A stretch of DNA of 64,000 nucleotides, from the NCBI RefSeq assembly GCF_003149515.1, contig NZ_CP029145.1:2604001-2668000 (forward strand), written 5' to 3'. Position 1 is the stretch's first letter. The number at the start of each line of letters is the position of its first letter. Source of the DNA: Hymenobacter nivis (lineage in GTDB: Bacteria; Bacteroidota; Bacteroidia; Cytophagales; Hymenobacteraceae). Positions 11,706 through 19,953 of the stretch are shown here, piece after piece. The notes under the pieces were generated by a model. That model worked only from the letters and a program-made list of their open reading frames with translations, was not told the DNA's origin and searched no databases. The position numbers were made by a program, and so were the translations under genes.

Positions 11706-12275
11706 CTACAGCGCTTTTATGATGAACAGCACCACGCCCACTACCAATACAACGGCGCCAGCAGTAATCAGGAACCCCGAGCTGACAATGATGCCGATAA
11801 CCAGCGCGGCCAAACCCACCAATGCTACCGTTATCGACGTGCCGGCGGCGGCGGCGTGCGCAGTGCTAGCCGTGTTTTGCTGGCGCGCCTCTGCTTTGGC
11901 TACCTGCTTCATCACCTTATTGATGGCCATGCGCTGCAGTAGTGTGGGCTTAGCGGTGCCGGCAACGGGCCGGACCACCGTTTGGGCCACTACCTGAGCC
12001 GAGCTGGCGCGCGCTAGGCTGGTTTTTGCAGTGGGCTCGGCCACCGAAGCGGTAGTAACTACTGGCGCGGCAGCAGCCACGGGAGCCCCGGCCACGGCGG
12101 GGACCGCAACGGTTACCTCGGGGGCGGTTGCTACGGCAACGGGTGCGGCCGTGGCCTGCGTGGTGCCTAAGTAGGAAGGCGTTTGCGGTTTGAACGCATA
12201 ATCAGTGCGGCTGCACGAGCTCAGCGAACCAGCGATTACCCCGAGGGCAAGCGTAAGAGAATAGGCCTTTTTCAT
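11706..12275 (-). CDS. Lipoprotein of the YAFxPxTPxYLG family with C-terminal membrane helices
   Basis: 189 residues. The start at 12275 begins a lipoprotein signal (MKKAYSLTLALGVIAGSLSSC). Just after the cysteine is the motif YAFKPQTPSYLG, then an Ala/Val/Pro/Thr-rich linker (about 40-105). The C-terminus has two closely spaced hydrophobic segments (about 143-186, GTSITVALVGLAALVIGIIV). The N-terminal 35 residues are clearly homologous to the TM2 lipoprotein at 14650-15243; the C-termini differ. Function is unknown. An outer-membrane anchor at one end plus membrane helices at the other is unusual. Confidence 0.8.
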   Translation of the reverse strand: MKKAYSLTLALGVIAGSLSSCSRTDYAFKPQTPSYLGTTQATAAPVAVATAPEVTVAVPAVAGAPVAAAAPVVTTASVAEPTAKTSLARASSAQVVAQTVVRPVAGTAKPTLLQRMAINKVMKQVAKAEARQQNTASTAHAAAAGTSITVALVGLAALVIGIIVSSGFLITAGAVVLVVGVVLFIIKAL

Positions 12276-12492
12276 GGTTAAGTAAGGAATTAGTTGAAGA
12301 ATGAGAGGATACAAGTCCTATACGCGCCCCACGTAGCAGCGATTATCCTCTTTGTTCCCTGCCAGTAATTAACCTCAACCTTGCAAGAGGTAACTCACTG
12401 TTTTAATATATATTAATTTTTTCAAAAAATATCAAAGCTAATTCGGAAGTGTGTGTTAAGTTACTGCCCGTAGGCGAGGCGTAAATTTGGCT

Positions 12493-13442
12493 ATGGATTA
12501 CCTGAGTTTGCGCGAGCGGCCCCGCCAGTTTCTGGCCCTGACCAGCCTGCGAGCGGCGGAGTTTGACGACTTGCTGACCGACTTTGCCCCGGCCTGGGAG
12601 CGCCACCACCGCTACCACACCCTGGAAGGAACCAAACGGGCGTTCCCCGCCCACCGCGAGCGGGCCAACGCCGTGCTGGCGGGCAGCGATATAAAGCTCT
12701 TTTTTCTGCTCACCTACCTCAAAAGCAACGCCTTGCAAGAGCACCAGGCCGCCAGCTTTGGCATTTCGCAAGCGCGCGTCAGCCACTTGGCTACCGCCCT
12801 GCTGGGCGTGCTCAACCAGGTGCTGGCCCGGCGCGGGCTGCTGCCCGTGCGCGACGGCGGCGAGTTGGCTCAGCGCCTGGCTAACCACCCGGAGCCGGTC
12901 TTTGCCTACGACGGGGTCGAGCGGGGCGTACCACGTAACACGGACCGGGAGGCCCAGGCCGAGGAGTACAGCGCCAAAAAAAAGCGCACCGCGTAAAAAA
13001 CATGACCTTATGCGATTCCACGCAGTACGTGCATTTTCTCTCGGCTACGGAAAGCGGGCGAGCGCACGACAAAAAACTGGCCGACGAGTACGCGCTGCAC
13101 CTACCGGCGGGCTGCGTGTTACGGCAGGATTTGGGCTTGCTGGGCCACGCCCCGACCGGGGTCGTGGTGGAGATGCCCCACAAGAAGCCGCCGAAGCGGG
13201 AGTTGACGTTTGCCCAAAAGCTGTATAACCAGTTGCTGAGTCCGTTGCGCGTCGTTATCGAACACGCGCACAGCGGTATCAAGCGCCTGCACATGGTGCA
13301 GGGCACTATCCGCTTGCGCGGCGAATGGGTGCGCGATACGGTCATGGTCGTGGCCTGTGGGCTGCACAACCTGCGTGCGCGCAGCCCGCACCGCGCCTAT
13401 CGCGCACCTGTCCACGCGAAACTCGCTAACTACGCCGAATAA
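12493..13442 (+). CDS. IS5-type transposase, two frames joined at an A8 run
   Basis: Frame 1 (12493-12996) has an HTH-like N-domain and the first catalytic Asp (FAYDGVER). Frame 2 (ATG at 13002, open from further upstream, ending 13442) carries GRAHDKKLADEY and IEHAHSGIKRLHMV, the second Asp and the Glu of a DDE_Tnp_4 domain. Frame 2 is -1 relative to frame 1. The switch fits the run of eight A at 12976-12983, giving a continuous EEYSAKKKAHRVKNM reading. IS5 relatives commonly use -1 frameshifting or transcript slippage here. I could not define clear terminal inverted repeats or target duplications, so the element ends are open, somewhere near 12440-12490 and 13445-13500. Confidence 0.8.
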
Positions 13443-13576
13443 GCTTTATCATACTAAACTCGCCAAATAATTCAAGCATTAGCGCTGATCAGGTTTGTTC
13501 TGTAGGCCTTGAAACCTCAGCCATTGGCCGCAGGGGCCCTATCTGTGAAGCGCTTGCGAGCCAGCAGCTTACCCAG

Positions 13577-13782
13577 CCGACGCTAACGAATACGGGTGCC
13601 GACGAGTACCTGCCTTACCGGCGCGAAAGCGAGGACCACGAAACCGTGAGCGGCCTGCTGAGCGTGGTGTACGGAAGCACCCCGGAGGTAGGCGACATGG
13701 CCGTGCTGGACCCCTACGAGTTTCGGGTACTCGCGCCGAGGTGAAGAACGAGATCCGCACCGGCCTGAGCGCCGGGATGTAA
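13577..13782 (+). pseudogene. Degenerate 3' remnant of a second corC-like gene
   Basis: Translation of 13604 onward gives EYLPYRRESEDHETVSGLL and later VLDPYEFRVL, which matches residues about 369-420 of the CorC-like protein at 10262-11596. DNA identity is also obvious (CCCCTACGAGTTTCGGGTA in both). Relative to the intact gene, roughly 45-50 bases are missing after FRVL; then the last codons (CCGCACCGGCCTGAGCGCC) reappear and the copy ends at 13782. No start or upstream domains remain. It sits before the TM2 lipoprotein just as the intact gene sits before its own lipoprotein. Confidence 0.88.
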
Positions 13783-13809
13783 GCAAGTTAACAGTGACCT
13801 TAAGAGCAC

Positions 13810-13842
13810 AAAAAATACCCGCTTGATTGCAAACGGGCATTT
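13810..13842. terminator. Terminator hairpin split by the IS1-family insertion
   Basis: AAAAAATACCCG pairs with CGGGCATTTTTT (one mismatch). The 3' arm now reads GGGCATTT before the element and GGGCATTTTTT after it (14615 onward), because the element landed in the arm and duplicated 8 bases. The original hairpin lay between the corC remnant and the convergent TM2 lipoprotein gene. Confidence 0.75.
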
Positions 13843-14614
13843 GGCGGTGGTCTATTAGCGAGTGAGGTTGTAAATTAGCGCATGGTTTATACGCAACACT
13901 TATGTGCCCGCTGTGGTAGTGAACACATCCGCCGCAATGGCACGCAGGGTGGTCAGCCTAAATACCAGTGCAAGGCGTGCGGGTATCAGGCACGGTTTAT
14001 ACCAGCGGCCGTGGCCAAGGCGGCACAGTATGCGCAGGTGGAAGCCTTGCTCACCGAGCGTAACTCCCAACGTAGCATCGTGCGCGCCACCGGCGTGGCA
14101 CGGATGACCATCGCCAAGCTGATAAAAAAAAGCGGCCTTGGACTCGCCCCGGCTGCCGCGTCGCCGGACGAAAAAGGCCCAACGCCGGAAACCTGAAGCC
14201 CTCGAACTTGACGAAATGTGGACCTTCGTGGGCCGGCGCACGTGCAAAGTCTGGTTGTGGCTGGCCGTTGAACGGGCCTCGCGCCGCATCGTGGCCTGGG
14301 TGCTGGGTTGCCGGGGAGCCGCCACGGCCCGGCGCTTGTGGGCCGCGCTGCCGCGACGCTACCAACGCCACTGCCGCTACCACACCGACCAGTGGGAAGC
14401 CTACGCCAAGGTCTTGCCCGCCCACCAGCATCGGCCTCATCCCAAAGGCAGCGGCAAAACCAATATTGTTGAGGCTATCAACTGCTCCTTACGCCAGCGC
14501 TGCGGGGTATTGGTCCGCAAATCCTGCTCCTTTAGTAAAAGTTTGCGCATGCACACGGCTCGCATCAAGATTGTGATTGACAATTACAACCTCACTCTTC
14601 AATAGACCGCCGCC
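13843..14614 (+). mobile_element. IS1-family insertion sequence, complete ends
   Basis: 772 bp, close to the 768 bp of IS1. Inverted ends: left 13843-13875 starts GGCGGTGGTCTATTAGCGAG; right 14582-14614 reads GGCGGCGGTCTATTGAAGAG on the complement, and both continue TGAGGTTGTAA. Both sides carry the 8-bp target duplication GGGCATTT (13835-13842 and 14615-14622), typical of IS1. Confidence 0.93.
13882..14605 (+). CDS. IS1-family transposase, InsA/InsB frames
   Basis: Frame 1 (13882-14196) encodes an InsA-like protein with a zinc finger (CARCGSEHIRRNG then CKACGY) and an HTH. Frame 2, open after 14126 and ending at 14605, encodes the DDE part: LELDEMWTFV, HTDQWEAY, TNIVEAINCSLRQRCG. The frames meet at A8 (14124-14131). 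Frame 2 is +1 relative to frame 1, whereas classic IS1 uses a -1 shift. Transcripts lacking one A, or a +1 slip, would join them. Otherwise the copy is inactive. Confidence 0.85.
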
Positions 14615-14649
14615 GGGCATTTTTTGTAAAGAAAATTACAGAGAAGGCG

Positions 14650-15243
14650 TTACAGCTTCTTAGCGTACTCGCCACCTTTTGGTTTTAGGGTGCCGAGGAT
14701 GATGCGAATGAAGTCGATGAGCGACAGAATACCGAACACCCCAAAAGTCAACAGTTCCAGAATACCTAGTCCGGTATAGCCCAGGTAGAAGCGGTGAATG
14801 CCAAGGACGCCAAGGAAGAAAGAGAGTATAAGTGCGACAAGCTGACTCTTACCTTCCGCTTTCATCCCCTTGGGAGCTGCGGCTAGTTCGCGTTTCAACC
14901 CTTGCTTTACGGCTTTGCGGTCGGCCTTGGTAACCGCCAAGTGCTGGGTGGCACTGGCTTGTGGCGCGGCGACCGGCGCCACTGCATGGGAAGCAGTTGC
15001 CCGGTGAGTTAACGCTTGGGCAGCTTCGTAAGCCGGGGACGTTGTCGCTACTAGCGGGGCGGCCTCAGTCGAAGCCGTCATGGTTTCGTCCGGTACCGGT
15101 GCTATAGCCACAGCCGAATGGACTCGCTCCGAGCCCAGGTAAGCAGGCGTATTTGGATTAAAGGCATAGTTAGACTTGCTGCACGAGGCGAGCGAAGCAC
15201 AGGCCGTACCTAAGATTAAAAAACGGTAGAATGATTTTTTCAT
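14650..15243 (-). CDS. TM2-domain lipoprotein of the YAFxPxTPxYLG family
   Basis: 197 residues. The lipoprotein signal MKKSFYRFLILGTACASLASC starts at 15243, followed by YAFNPNTPAYLG. The middle is Ala/Thr/Pro-rich with a basic stretch (KADRKAVKQGLKRE). The C-terminus is a TM2 domain: LVALILSFFLGVLGIHRFYL, then GYTGLGILELLTFGVFGI and DFIRIILGTL. TM2 domains are two helices joined by a short turn; their role is unknown. The N-terminus is homologous to the lipoprotein at 11706-12275, which supports a duplication. Local DNA upstream is AT-rich. Confidence 0.85.
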   Translation of the reverse strand: MKKSFYRFLILGTACASLASCSKSNYAFNPNTPAYLGSERVHSAVAIAPVPDETMTASTEAAPLVATTSPAYEAAQALTHRATASHAVAPVAAPQASATQHLAVTKADRKAVKQGLKRELAAAPKGMKAEGKSQLVALILSFFLGVLGIHRFYLGYTGLGILELLTFGVFGILSLIDFIRIILGTLKPKGGEYAKKL

Positions 15244-15393
15244 ACTTAAAAAAGGTTGGAAAAGGGTGATGTGCAGTGGATAAAAATTCTTTGAAAAAGG
15301 GGGTATGAAGAAAAAAGGAACCATTTTTTGACCGCATAAATATAAAAGCATAAATTTGAAATTAGATTTATTTTAAATTTAATTATACAATTA

Positions 15394-16443
15394 TAGGACT
15401 TACGCAAACGCGAGCGAAGGCTGGCGTAATTCATGTCGCATATACTCATCCAAAAAGCCTTGTTTGAGCTGATAGACGGTTTGTTTGGTTTGGTAGGCGG
15501 CTTGTTTAAGGCAGGTCCAAGCGCGCACGGCCAGGGCAATATGATTGCGCTGACTGCGGGCCAGCCGGCACTGGCAGGCCTGCACGCCGGTGAGTTGCTT
15601 GAGTTCGCGGTGAAACTGCTCAATCGTCCAGCGGACGCTGCTTTCGTGTTCGGCAGCGGCCGTGTGCAAGGGCTCAACCTCGTTGGTGAGGAGGTAGTCC
15701 GTCCGGTGGGTGGACACCAGTACGCGGAAGAGTTTCAGTTTGAAATCTTTGGGCATGCCCTTCACTTTCAGGATTTTGCCAGCTTCTACTTCGGCGGCCG
15801 ACCAGCACAGGCAGGCCACGGGCTGGTAGGGCTGCTGGCCGCCGGAATCATCGACGAGCCGGTTGCTTTTCAGCGGGCAGTAAAATGTTTTGCCTTCGTC
15901 CAGCAGCCACTTGAACAGGGCCGTGGTGGCGTACCAGCTATCCATGAGCACCGTGCGGTATGGGATACTGCGCGGGGCCAATTGCCCGAGCATGTCGGCC
16001 ATATGGTCGAGCTTGGTCTTGCCGTCGGTGTCGGGGGCGAAAAGGCGGTAGTCAATGAGCCAGAACTGGTCGGTTTCGGGGTTGACGCACACACACGTCA
16101 CCAGGCCGATGCCGGCAATCACGCCGTGGGCGTTGCCGCTGTACTGGCGGCGTACGAGTTCGATGCGCCGGCTGTGGTGCTTGTCGAGCACCGTGTCGTC
16201 AAACAGGACGTAGCCCCGCGCGCTGAGCATCACCTGTGGGCGTACTTGCTGCCAGAGCTGGCGGGGGGTGAAACGCCGGGTTTTGAGAAAATAGCGCACG
16301 TTGTCGTGCGAGAGGCCCTCCAGATGCTCGGCCAGATACGTCCCCGTGTAGTTGACCTGGCTGCTCACCAAAAACTGCCCGTACAGTTGTGCCGTCACTT
16401 TCATGGCTTTTCCTTTCAAGTTACACTTTTTGCGTAAGTCCTA
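15394..16443 (-). mobile_element. IS701-like insertion sequence, complete ends
   Basis: 1050 bp with 15-bp perfect inverted ends TAGGACTTACGCAAA (15394-15408) and its complement (16429-16443). The 5-bp duplication AATTA flanks both sides (15389-15393 and 16444-16448). It sits in AT-rich DNA upstream of the TM2 lipoprotein gene, where it may separate that gene from its promoter. Confidence 0.9.
15400..16419 (-). CDS. IS701-like DDE transposase
   Basis: 339 residues filling the element, with an alternative start at 16404 (MKVTAQLYG). Motifs: GYVLFDDTVLDKHHSRR (first Asp), TVLMDSWYATTALFKWLL (second Asp), and SSVRWTIEQFHRELKQLTG (Glu), in the spacing of the DDE_5 transposases used by IS701-type elements. 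The open frame is intact and the ends are perfect, so the copy may be active. The family name is from memory of similar Cytophagales transposases; IS4-superfamily relatives are the alternative. Confidence 0.88.
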   Translation of the reverse strand: MKGKAMKVTAQLYGQFLVSSQVNYTGTYLAEHLEGLSHDNVRYFLKTRRFTPRQLWQQVRPQVMLSARGYVLFDDTVLDKHHSRRIELVRRQYSGNAHGVIAGIGLVTCVCVNPETDQFWLIDYRLFAPDTDGKTKLDHMADMLGQLAPRSIPYRTVLMDSWYATTALFKWLLDEGKTFYCPLKSNRLVDDSGGQQPYQPVACLCWSAAEVEAGKILKVKGMPKDFKLKLFRVLVSTHRTDYLLTNEVEPLHTAAAEHESSVRWTIEQFHRELKQLTGVQACQCRLARSQRNHIALAVRAWTCLKQAAYQTKQTVYQLKQGFLDEYMRHELRQPSLAFA

Positions 16444-16512
16444 AATTATAAAGATAACTATTTTCTAAATCAGTATTTAGTTAAAATTAGGTTTTTTTAA
16501 TATATTATGTAG

Positions 16513-16629
16513 TTACTCGTCTTCAAAGAATCCTGCCAGCACTTCAGTGTCCGGATCGGCGTAAAGCTTAGCTGTTCCTGGGAGCAGCGAGCCCACGGCT
16601 ACGTTTTCGTGTGCCCATAAATTTTTCAT
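16513..16629 (-). CDS. Possible small protein, 38 residues
   Basis: This is the only candidate gene in the 420-base stretch 16443-16862. MKNLWAHENVAVGSLLPGTA then an acidic end (LAGFFEDE). The frame stays open upstream to 16770 with a hydrophobic stretch ALAIGVVGIQSIP, so it may be the tail of a broken exported protein. I recognise no family. Confidence 0.3.
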   Translation of the reverse strand: MKNLWAHENVAVGSLLPGTAKLYADPDTEVLAGFFEDE

Positions 16630-16862
16630 ATTCCTACCAGAAGCTGCGTCACTTGCGAATGATGGGGCTTTTTGGGGTATTGATTGAATTCCTACTACGC
16701 CAATAGCAAGCGCAAATCTGATAGCAGGCCCAGGGGCCCCGCGGTAACAACCACGACGGGCCGGTCGCAATGCCTGTGATTGGCACTGCCGGACCTGCCA
16801 GCGTTATAGCGAGCGGGGCCCAGCCCAAGGCGCGATGCATTACCGCGCCCAACTGGTTCAGG

Positions 16863-17390
16863 TTATGCTTCTGGTGCTGCCGCGAACCAGCTGGCGTAGA
16901 GCTGGTAATTCTCGGCGGTGCGGCGCAGGCCGGCGCGCTGGGCTTCGCTCACGGGCTTGATGCGGCGGGCGGGCACACCAGCGTAGAGGTAGCCGGGCTC
17001 GCAGATAGTATTTTCGAGTACCACGGCCCCGGCGGCAATAAGGCAGCCCGCGCCCACTACGGCATGGTCCATCACAATGGCTCCCATGCCGATGAGCACG
17101 TCGTCTTCCACGGTGCAGCCGTGCACCAGGGCCCGGTGGCCGATGCTGACGCGCGCGCCGATGCGCAGGGCCGCGCCCTGGTAGGTGCAGTGCAGCACAG
17201 CCCCGTCCTGGATGTTGGTGCCGGCCCCGATGCGGATACTGTTCACATCGCCCCGCACCACGGCCGTGAACCACACCGTACAGCCGGGGCCCAGCACCAC
17301 GTCGCCCACCACGGTGGCGTTGTCGGCCACGAAGCAGTCGGCCGGAATTTCGGGGTAAACGCCGCGGACGGGCAGGATGAGGGCGGGCAT
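16863..17390 (-). CDS. Gamma-carbonic anhydrase family protein
   Basis: 175 residues of left-handed beta-helix hexapeptide repeats (VADNATVVGDVVLGPGCTVW). The three zinc/iron ligands of gamma-carbonic anhydrases are present: H67 (AVLHCTYQG), H85 and H90 (IGHRALVHGC). The start at 17390 (MPALILPVRG) is preferred over 17441, which adds residues not typical of the family. Members hydrate CO2 or act as trimeric transferase relatives; many lack proven activity. It is cytoplasmic and divergent from the gene at 17442, with about 50 bp between the starts. Confidence 0.9.
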   Translation of the reverse strand: MPALILPVRGVYPEIPADCFVADNATVVGDVVLGPGCTVWFTAVVRGDVNSIRIGAGTNIQDGAVLHCTYQGAALRIGARVSIGHRALVHGCTVEDDVLIGMGAIVMDHAVVGAGCLIAAGAVVLENTICEPGYLYAGVPARRIKPVSEAQRAGLRRTAENYQLYASWFAAAPEA

Positions 17391-17441
17391 ATAAACGCAG
17401 GTTGGTGGAAACCCAAAGGTAGCTGTCGCTATATTTAGCAT

Positions 17442-17933
17442 ATGGTTTCCTCCCCTGCTCCCGGCCCCGTAGTATTTTCTGAAAGCCAGGGTTTTCTACG
17501 CTCCTGGTGGTGGCTGCTGGTGCTGCTGGCCATTCTGCCGGTGGGCATCGCCGCCGTTGCCAGCGGGCCGGCACGCTGGCCGCCGGTGGCCCTGGTGGGG
17601 CCGGTGTTACTAGCTGTGGGGTTGTTCGCCTGGCTGCGGTTGGATACCCGCCTCGATGCCCAGGGCCTCACGTACCGCATGCGCCCGCTGGGGTGGCAGC
17701 GCCTAGCCTGGACCCAAATCCAGTCGGCGCATGTGCGCTCCTACTCCCCCATCGGCGAGTACGGCGGCTGGGGCATCCGGGGCCTATTTGCGAAAAACCG
17801 GGCCCTGAACGTCGCGGGTAGCCACGGCTTGCAGCTAGAGTTAGCCGATGGCCGCCGCCTGCTGCTGGGCACCCAGCGCCCCGAGGAGCTACGGCACGCA
17901 CTGGCCCAACTGGGGCCCCTGCTGGCGCCCTAA
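17442..17933 (+). CDS. Two-helix membrane protein with a PH-like cytoplasmic domain
   Basis: 163 residues. Two membrane helices (about 22-38 and 46-64) are followed by a soluble beta-rich part: DTRLDAQGLTYRMRPLGWQR, IQSAHVRSYSPIGEYGG, GLQLELADGRRLLLGTQRPEEL. This looks like the bacterial PH-like domains (DUF304 type) that follow two TM helices. No enzyme motif is seen. Its stop TAA (17931-17933) overlaps the stop of the convergent radical SAM gene. Confidence 0.75.
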   Translation: MVSSPAPGPVVFSESQGFLRSWWWLLVLLAILPVGIAAVASGPARWPPVALVGPVLLAVGLFAWLRLDTRLDAQGLTYRMRPLGWQRLAWTQIQSAHVRSYSPIGEYGGWGIRGLFAKNRALNVAGSHGLQLELADGRRLLLGTQRPEELRHALAQLGPLLAP

Positions 17934-18913
17934 ACGCGCAGCAGCCGCTTCCAGGTGCCCTTGTCCCAGTTGTATTTGAGGGTGCTGGGCAGGGCTTGCC
18001 AGAAGTATTTGCTGGTTTCGACGGCGAAGCTGGGCTGCATGTAGCAGTTGATGGTGCAGCCCTCGCAGGCAGGCAGGCGGCCTTCGAGGGCTGCGAGGCG
18101 CTGGGTTTCGGGGGCCCCGTAAAGGTCGAAGAGGTGGCCGTCGATGGGAAATTTTTGCTGGCCCAGGTGGTAGCAGGGTAGCACCAGCTCGTTGCTGGGC
18201 GAGATGACGAGCGTGGTGCTGGCCGCCCGGCACACGGGGGCCGCCACGTGGTTGCCGCCGTCGCGCCGCAGCGCAATAAAGGCCTCGTTGAGGTACACGC
18301 CCTTGCGCCGGCCAAAGGCGGAGAGGTAGTCCAGCTCCGCGGCCGTGAGCTGCTCACCGGTTTCCACATCGCCGTACTCAAAGGCGGGGTTAAGAATGAG
18401 CACCAGGCCGTTGGGTTGGGTAATGTCGCGGTACACGGCCTCCAGGTCGGCCAGGTTGTGGCGAAAAACGGTGAAGAGGATATCCGGCCGCTCGCCCAGC
18501 TCCTTGGCCACGCGGATGCTTTCGAGTACGAAATCATAGCAGGCCACGCCGCGGCCCCGGTCGTGGGTGTCGCGGTCGGCCGAGTCGAGCGAGAAGTGCA
18601 GCATGTCCACCAGCCCACGCAGCTTCTCGGCGTTTTTGGGGTAAAGCAGGCCGTTGGTGGTCACCGTGGTGATAAACCCCAGCGCCCGCGCCAGCGCCAG
18701 GAAATCAGGCAGCTGGCGGTGCAGCAGCGGCTCGCCCCCGGTGAAGTCAATCACCGACACGCCCAACCGCTTGAGGTCGCGCAGGTTGCAGTCCACATCG
18801 CCGAGCGTAATGTAGGGCGAAGGCTTCTCCCAGATGTCGCAAAACGCGCACTTCGCATTGCAGCGGTACGTGACGTAGTAATTGCAGAGAACAGGGTGCT
18901 TGACGAGGAGCAT
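17930..18913 (-). CDS. Radical SAM protein with C-terminal cysteine cluster
   Basis: 327 residues. The [4Fe-4S]-SAM motif is C18-x3-C22-x2-C25 (YRCNAKCAFCDIW), followed by FTGGEPLLH, which binds SAM. The C-terminal part has cysteines CRAAS, PCYHLG and CEGCTINC, resembling a SPASM/twitch auxiliary cluster. Such proteins modify peptides or make cofactors, and no substrate peptide gene is visible nearby. The 4-base overlap with the convergent gene at 17442 leaves no room for a terminator. Confidence 0.85.
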   Translation of the reverse strand: MLLVKHPVLCNYYVTYRCNAKCAFCDIWEKPSPYITLGDVDCNLRDLKRLGVSVIDFTGGEPLLHRQLPDFLALARALGFITTVTTNGLLYPKNAEKLRGLVDMLHFSLDSADRDTHDRGRGVACYDFVLESIRVAKELGERPDILFTVFRHNLADLEAVYRDITQPNGLVLILNPAFEYGDVETGEQLTAAELDYLSAFGRRKGVYLNEAFIALRRDGGNHVAAPVCRAASTTLVISPSNELVLPCYHLGQQKFPIDGHLFDLYGAPETQRLAALEGRLPACEGCTINCYMQPSFAVETSKYFWQALPSTLKYNWDKGTWKRLLRV

Positions 18914-18915
18914 AT

Positions 18916-19020
18916 TATTAGCTATTAGCTATTAGCTACTGGCTGTTAGCTTTTTACATTGTTGGCGGCATCAACCACCACAACGAAGCTAACAGCTAAA
19001 AGCCAACGGCTAACAGCTAA
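18916..19020. repeat. Inverted array of TTAGCT-type short repeats
   Basis: TTAGCTATTAGCTATTAGCT and variants (18916-18955) face AGCTAACAGCTAAAAGCC and GGCTAACAGCTAA (18986-19020) in inverted orientation, so the whole 105-base gap between the radical SAM gene and nth can fold into one long imperfect stem. Similar but diverged units (AGTTGTCAGTTGCTAGTT) occur at 38243-38279 and inside the gene at 50914. Confidence 0.8.
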
Positions 19021-19022
19021 AA

Positions 19023-19781
19023 TCAATGTGGCAGCTTGCCCCAGGCGGCGGCGTCCCAGGCGGTGGGCGTGGCGGCCAGGGCCTCGGGGGTGGCGGCGCC
19101 GTAGTGTTCCTGGTAGTAGCTGCAGAAGCCCTTGAGGGGGCAGCGCGGGCAGTTGGGCTTCAGGAAAAAGCAGATTTGCTGCCCGTGCCAGTAGTTATGC
19201 TTGTGGAAGTTGAACAGCCCTTCGGCATCGAGCTGGGGCCCTAGCAGGGCCAGCAGTACACTGTGCGCCTTCTCTACCGATACCTTGGGGCCCAGGAAGC
19301 CCACCCGCTGGGCCACGCGGTGCACGTGCGCATCCACGGGCAGCACGGGGTGGTGGTAGTTGAAGAGCAGCACCAGCGAGGCCGTTTTCAGGCCGATACC
19401 GGGCATGTCGGTCAGCCAGTCCATGGCGCGGTCGGTAGGCCAGTCGGCCAGGAAATCGAGGTCGAATTTCCCACCCGTCTCGGCCTGAATGCGCCGCAGA
19501 ATCTCCTGGATGCGCGGGGCCTGCGTGGCCGGCCAGCGCGTGGTGCGGATGGCGTGGATGAGCTCCTCCACCGGGGCCCCCAGCACGCCGGGCCAGTCGC
19601 CGAAGGCCTCCAGCATCCGGTCGTAGGCCAGCTCTTCGTCGGCGTGGGTGGTGCGGTGCGAGAGCACGGTCGAAATCAGCTCGCGCATGGGCGTGCGCCG
19701 CGCCACCGGCGGCAAATGCCCGTAAAACTGGTCGAGGATTTCGTAGTCGGCCAGGGCCTTGGCAATGGGTGTCTGAACCAC
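19023..19781 (-). CDS. nth: Endonuclease III-like DNA glycosylase
   Basis: 252 residues, base-excision repair. It has the HhH motif with catalytic lysine (MPGIGLKTAS, K132), catalytic aspartate D150 (LPVDAHVHRV) and the C-terminal [4Fe-4S] ligands C204-x6-C211-x2-C214-x5-C220. All family residues are present. The N-terminus is not typical of E. coli Nth and the tail after the cluster is longer. The predicted start is GTG at 19781, inside a dispersed repeat (19771-19786), so the start is less certain than the domain. It could be a clade-specific Nth-like glycosylase rather than Nth proper. Confidence 0.85.
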   Translation of the reverse strand: MVQTPIAKALADYEILDQFYGHLPPVARRTPMRELISTVLSHRTTHADEELAYDRMLEAFGDWPGVLGAPVEELIHAIRTTRWPATQAPRIQEILRRIQAETGGKFDLDFLADWPTDRAMDWLTDMPGIGLKTASLVLLFNYHHPVLPVDAHVHRVAQRVGFLGPKVSVEKAHSVLLALLGPQLDAEGLFNFHKHNYWHGQQICFFLKPNCPRCPLKGFCSYYQEHYGAATPEALAATPTAWDAAAWGKLPH

Positions 19782-19953
19782 GGATTTATCGGATTAGGCA
19801 GATTCGTCGAATTTTGGGGACGCCCTTTTAACGACCCGAAATAAAAAAAGCTGCCCATACGGGCAGCTTTTTTTATTTCGGAACATCATGGGCTCAGCTC
19901 AGCAAATAGTCCTGAAACCCATTCCCAAGATCTGACGAATCCGTGGTTCAGAC
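19771..19953. repeat. Inverted 16-bp repeat flanking the nth-ompA gap
   Basis: GTCTGAACCACGGATT (19771-19786) and its complement (19938-19953) bracket the gap. One copy covers the nth start codon; the other abuts the stop codon of the OmpA-like gene. The inner terminator hairpin lies between. Confidence 0.8.
19836..19881. terminator. Bidirectional terminator between ompA-like gene and nth
   Basis: 21-bp perfect arms around ATAC (CCGAAATAAAAAAAGCTGCCC) with A7 and T7 on the two sides, so it can work in both directions. It ends the minus-strand OmpA-like transcript. Confidence 0.9.

Noticed and set aside
12440-13500. Exact ends of the IS5-type element
   Set aside because: Only short matches (GGCGAG near 12473 and its complement near 13459) were seen, too weak to define terminal repeats.
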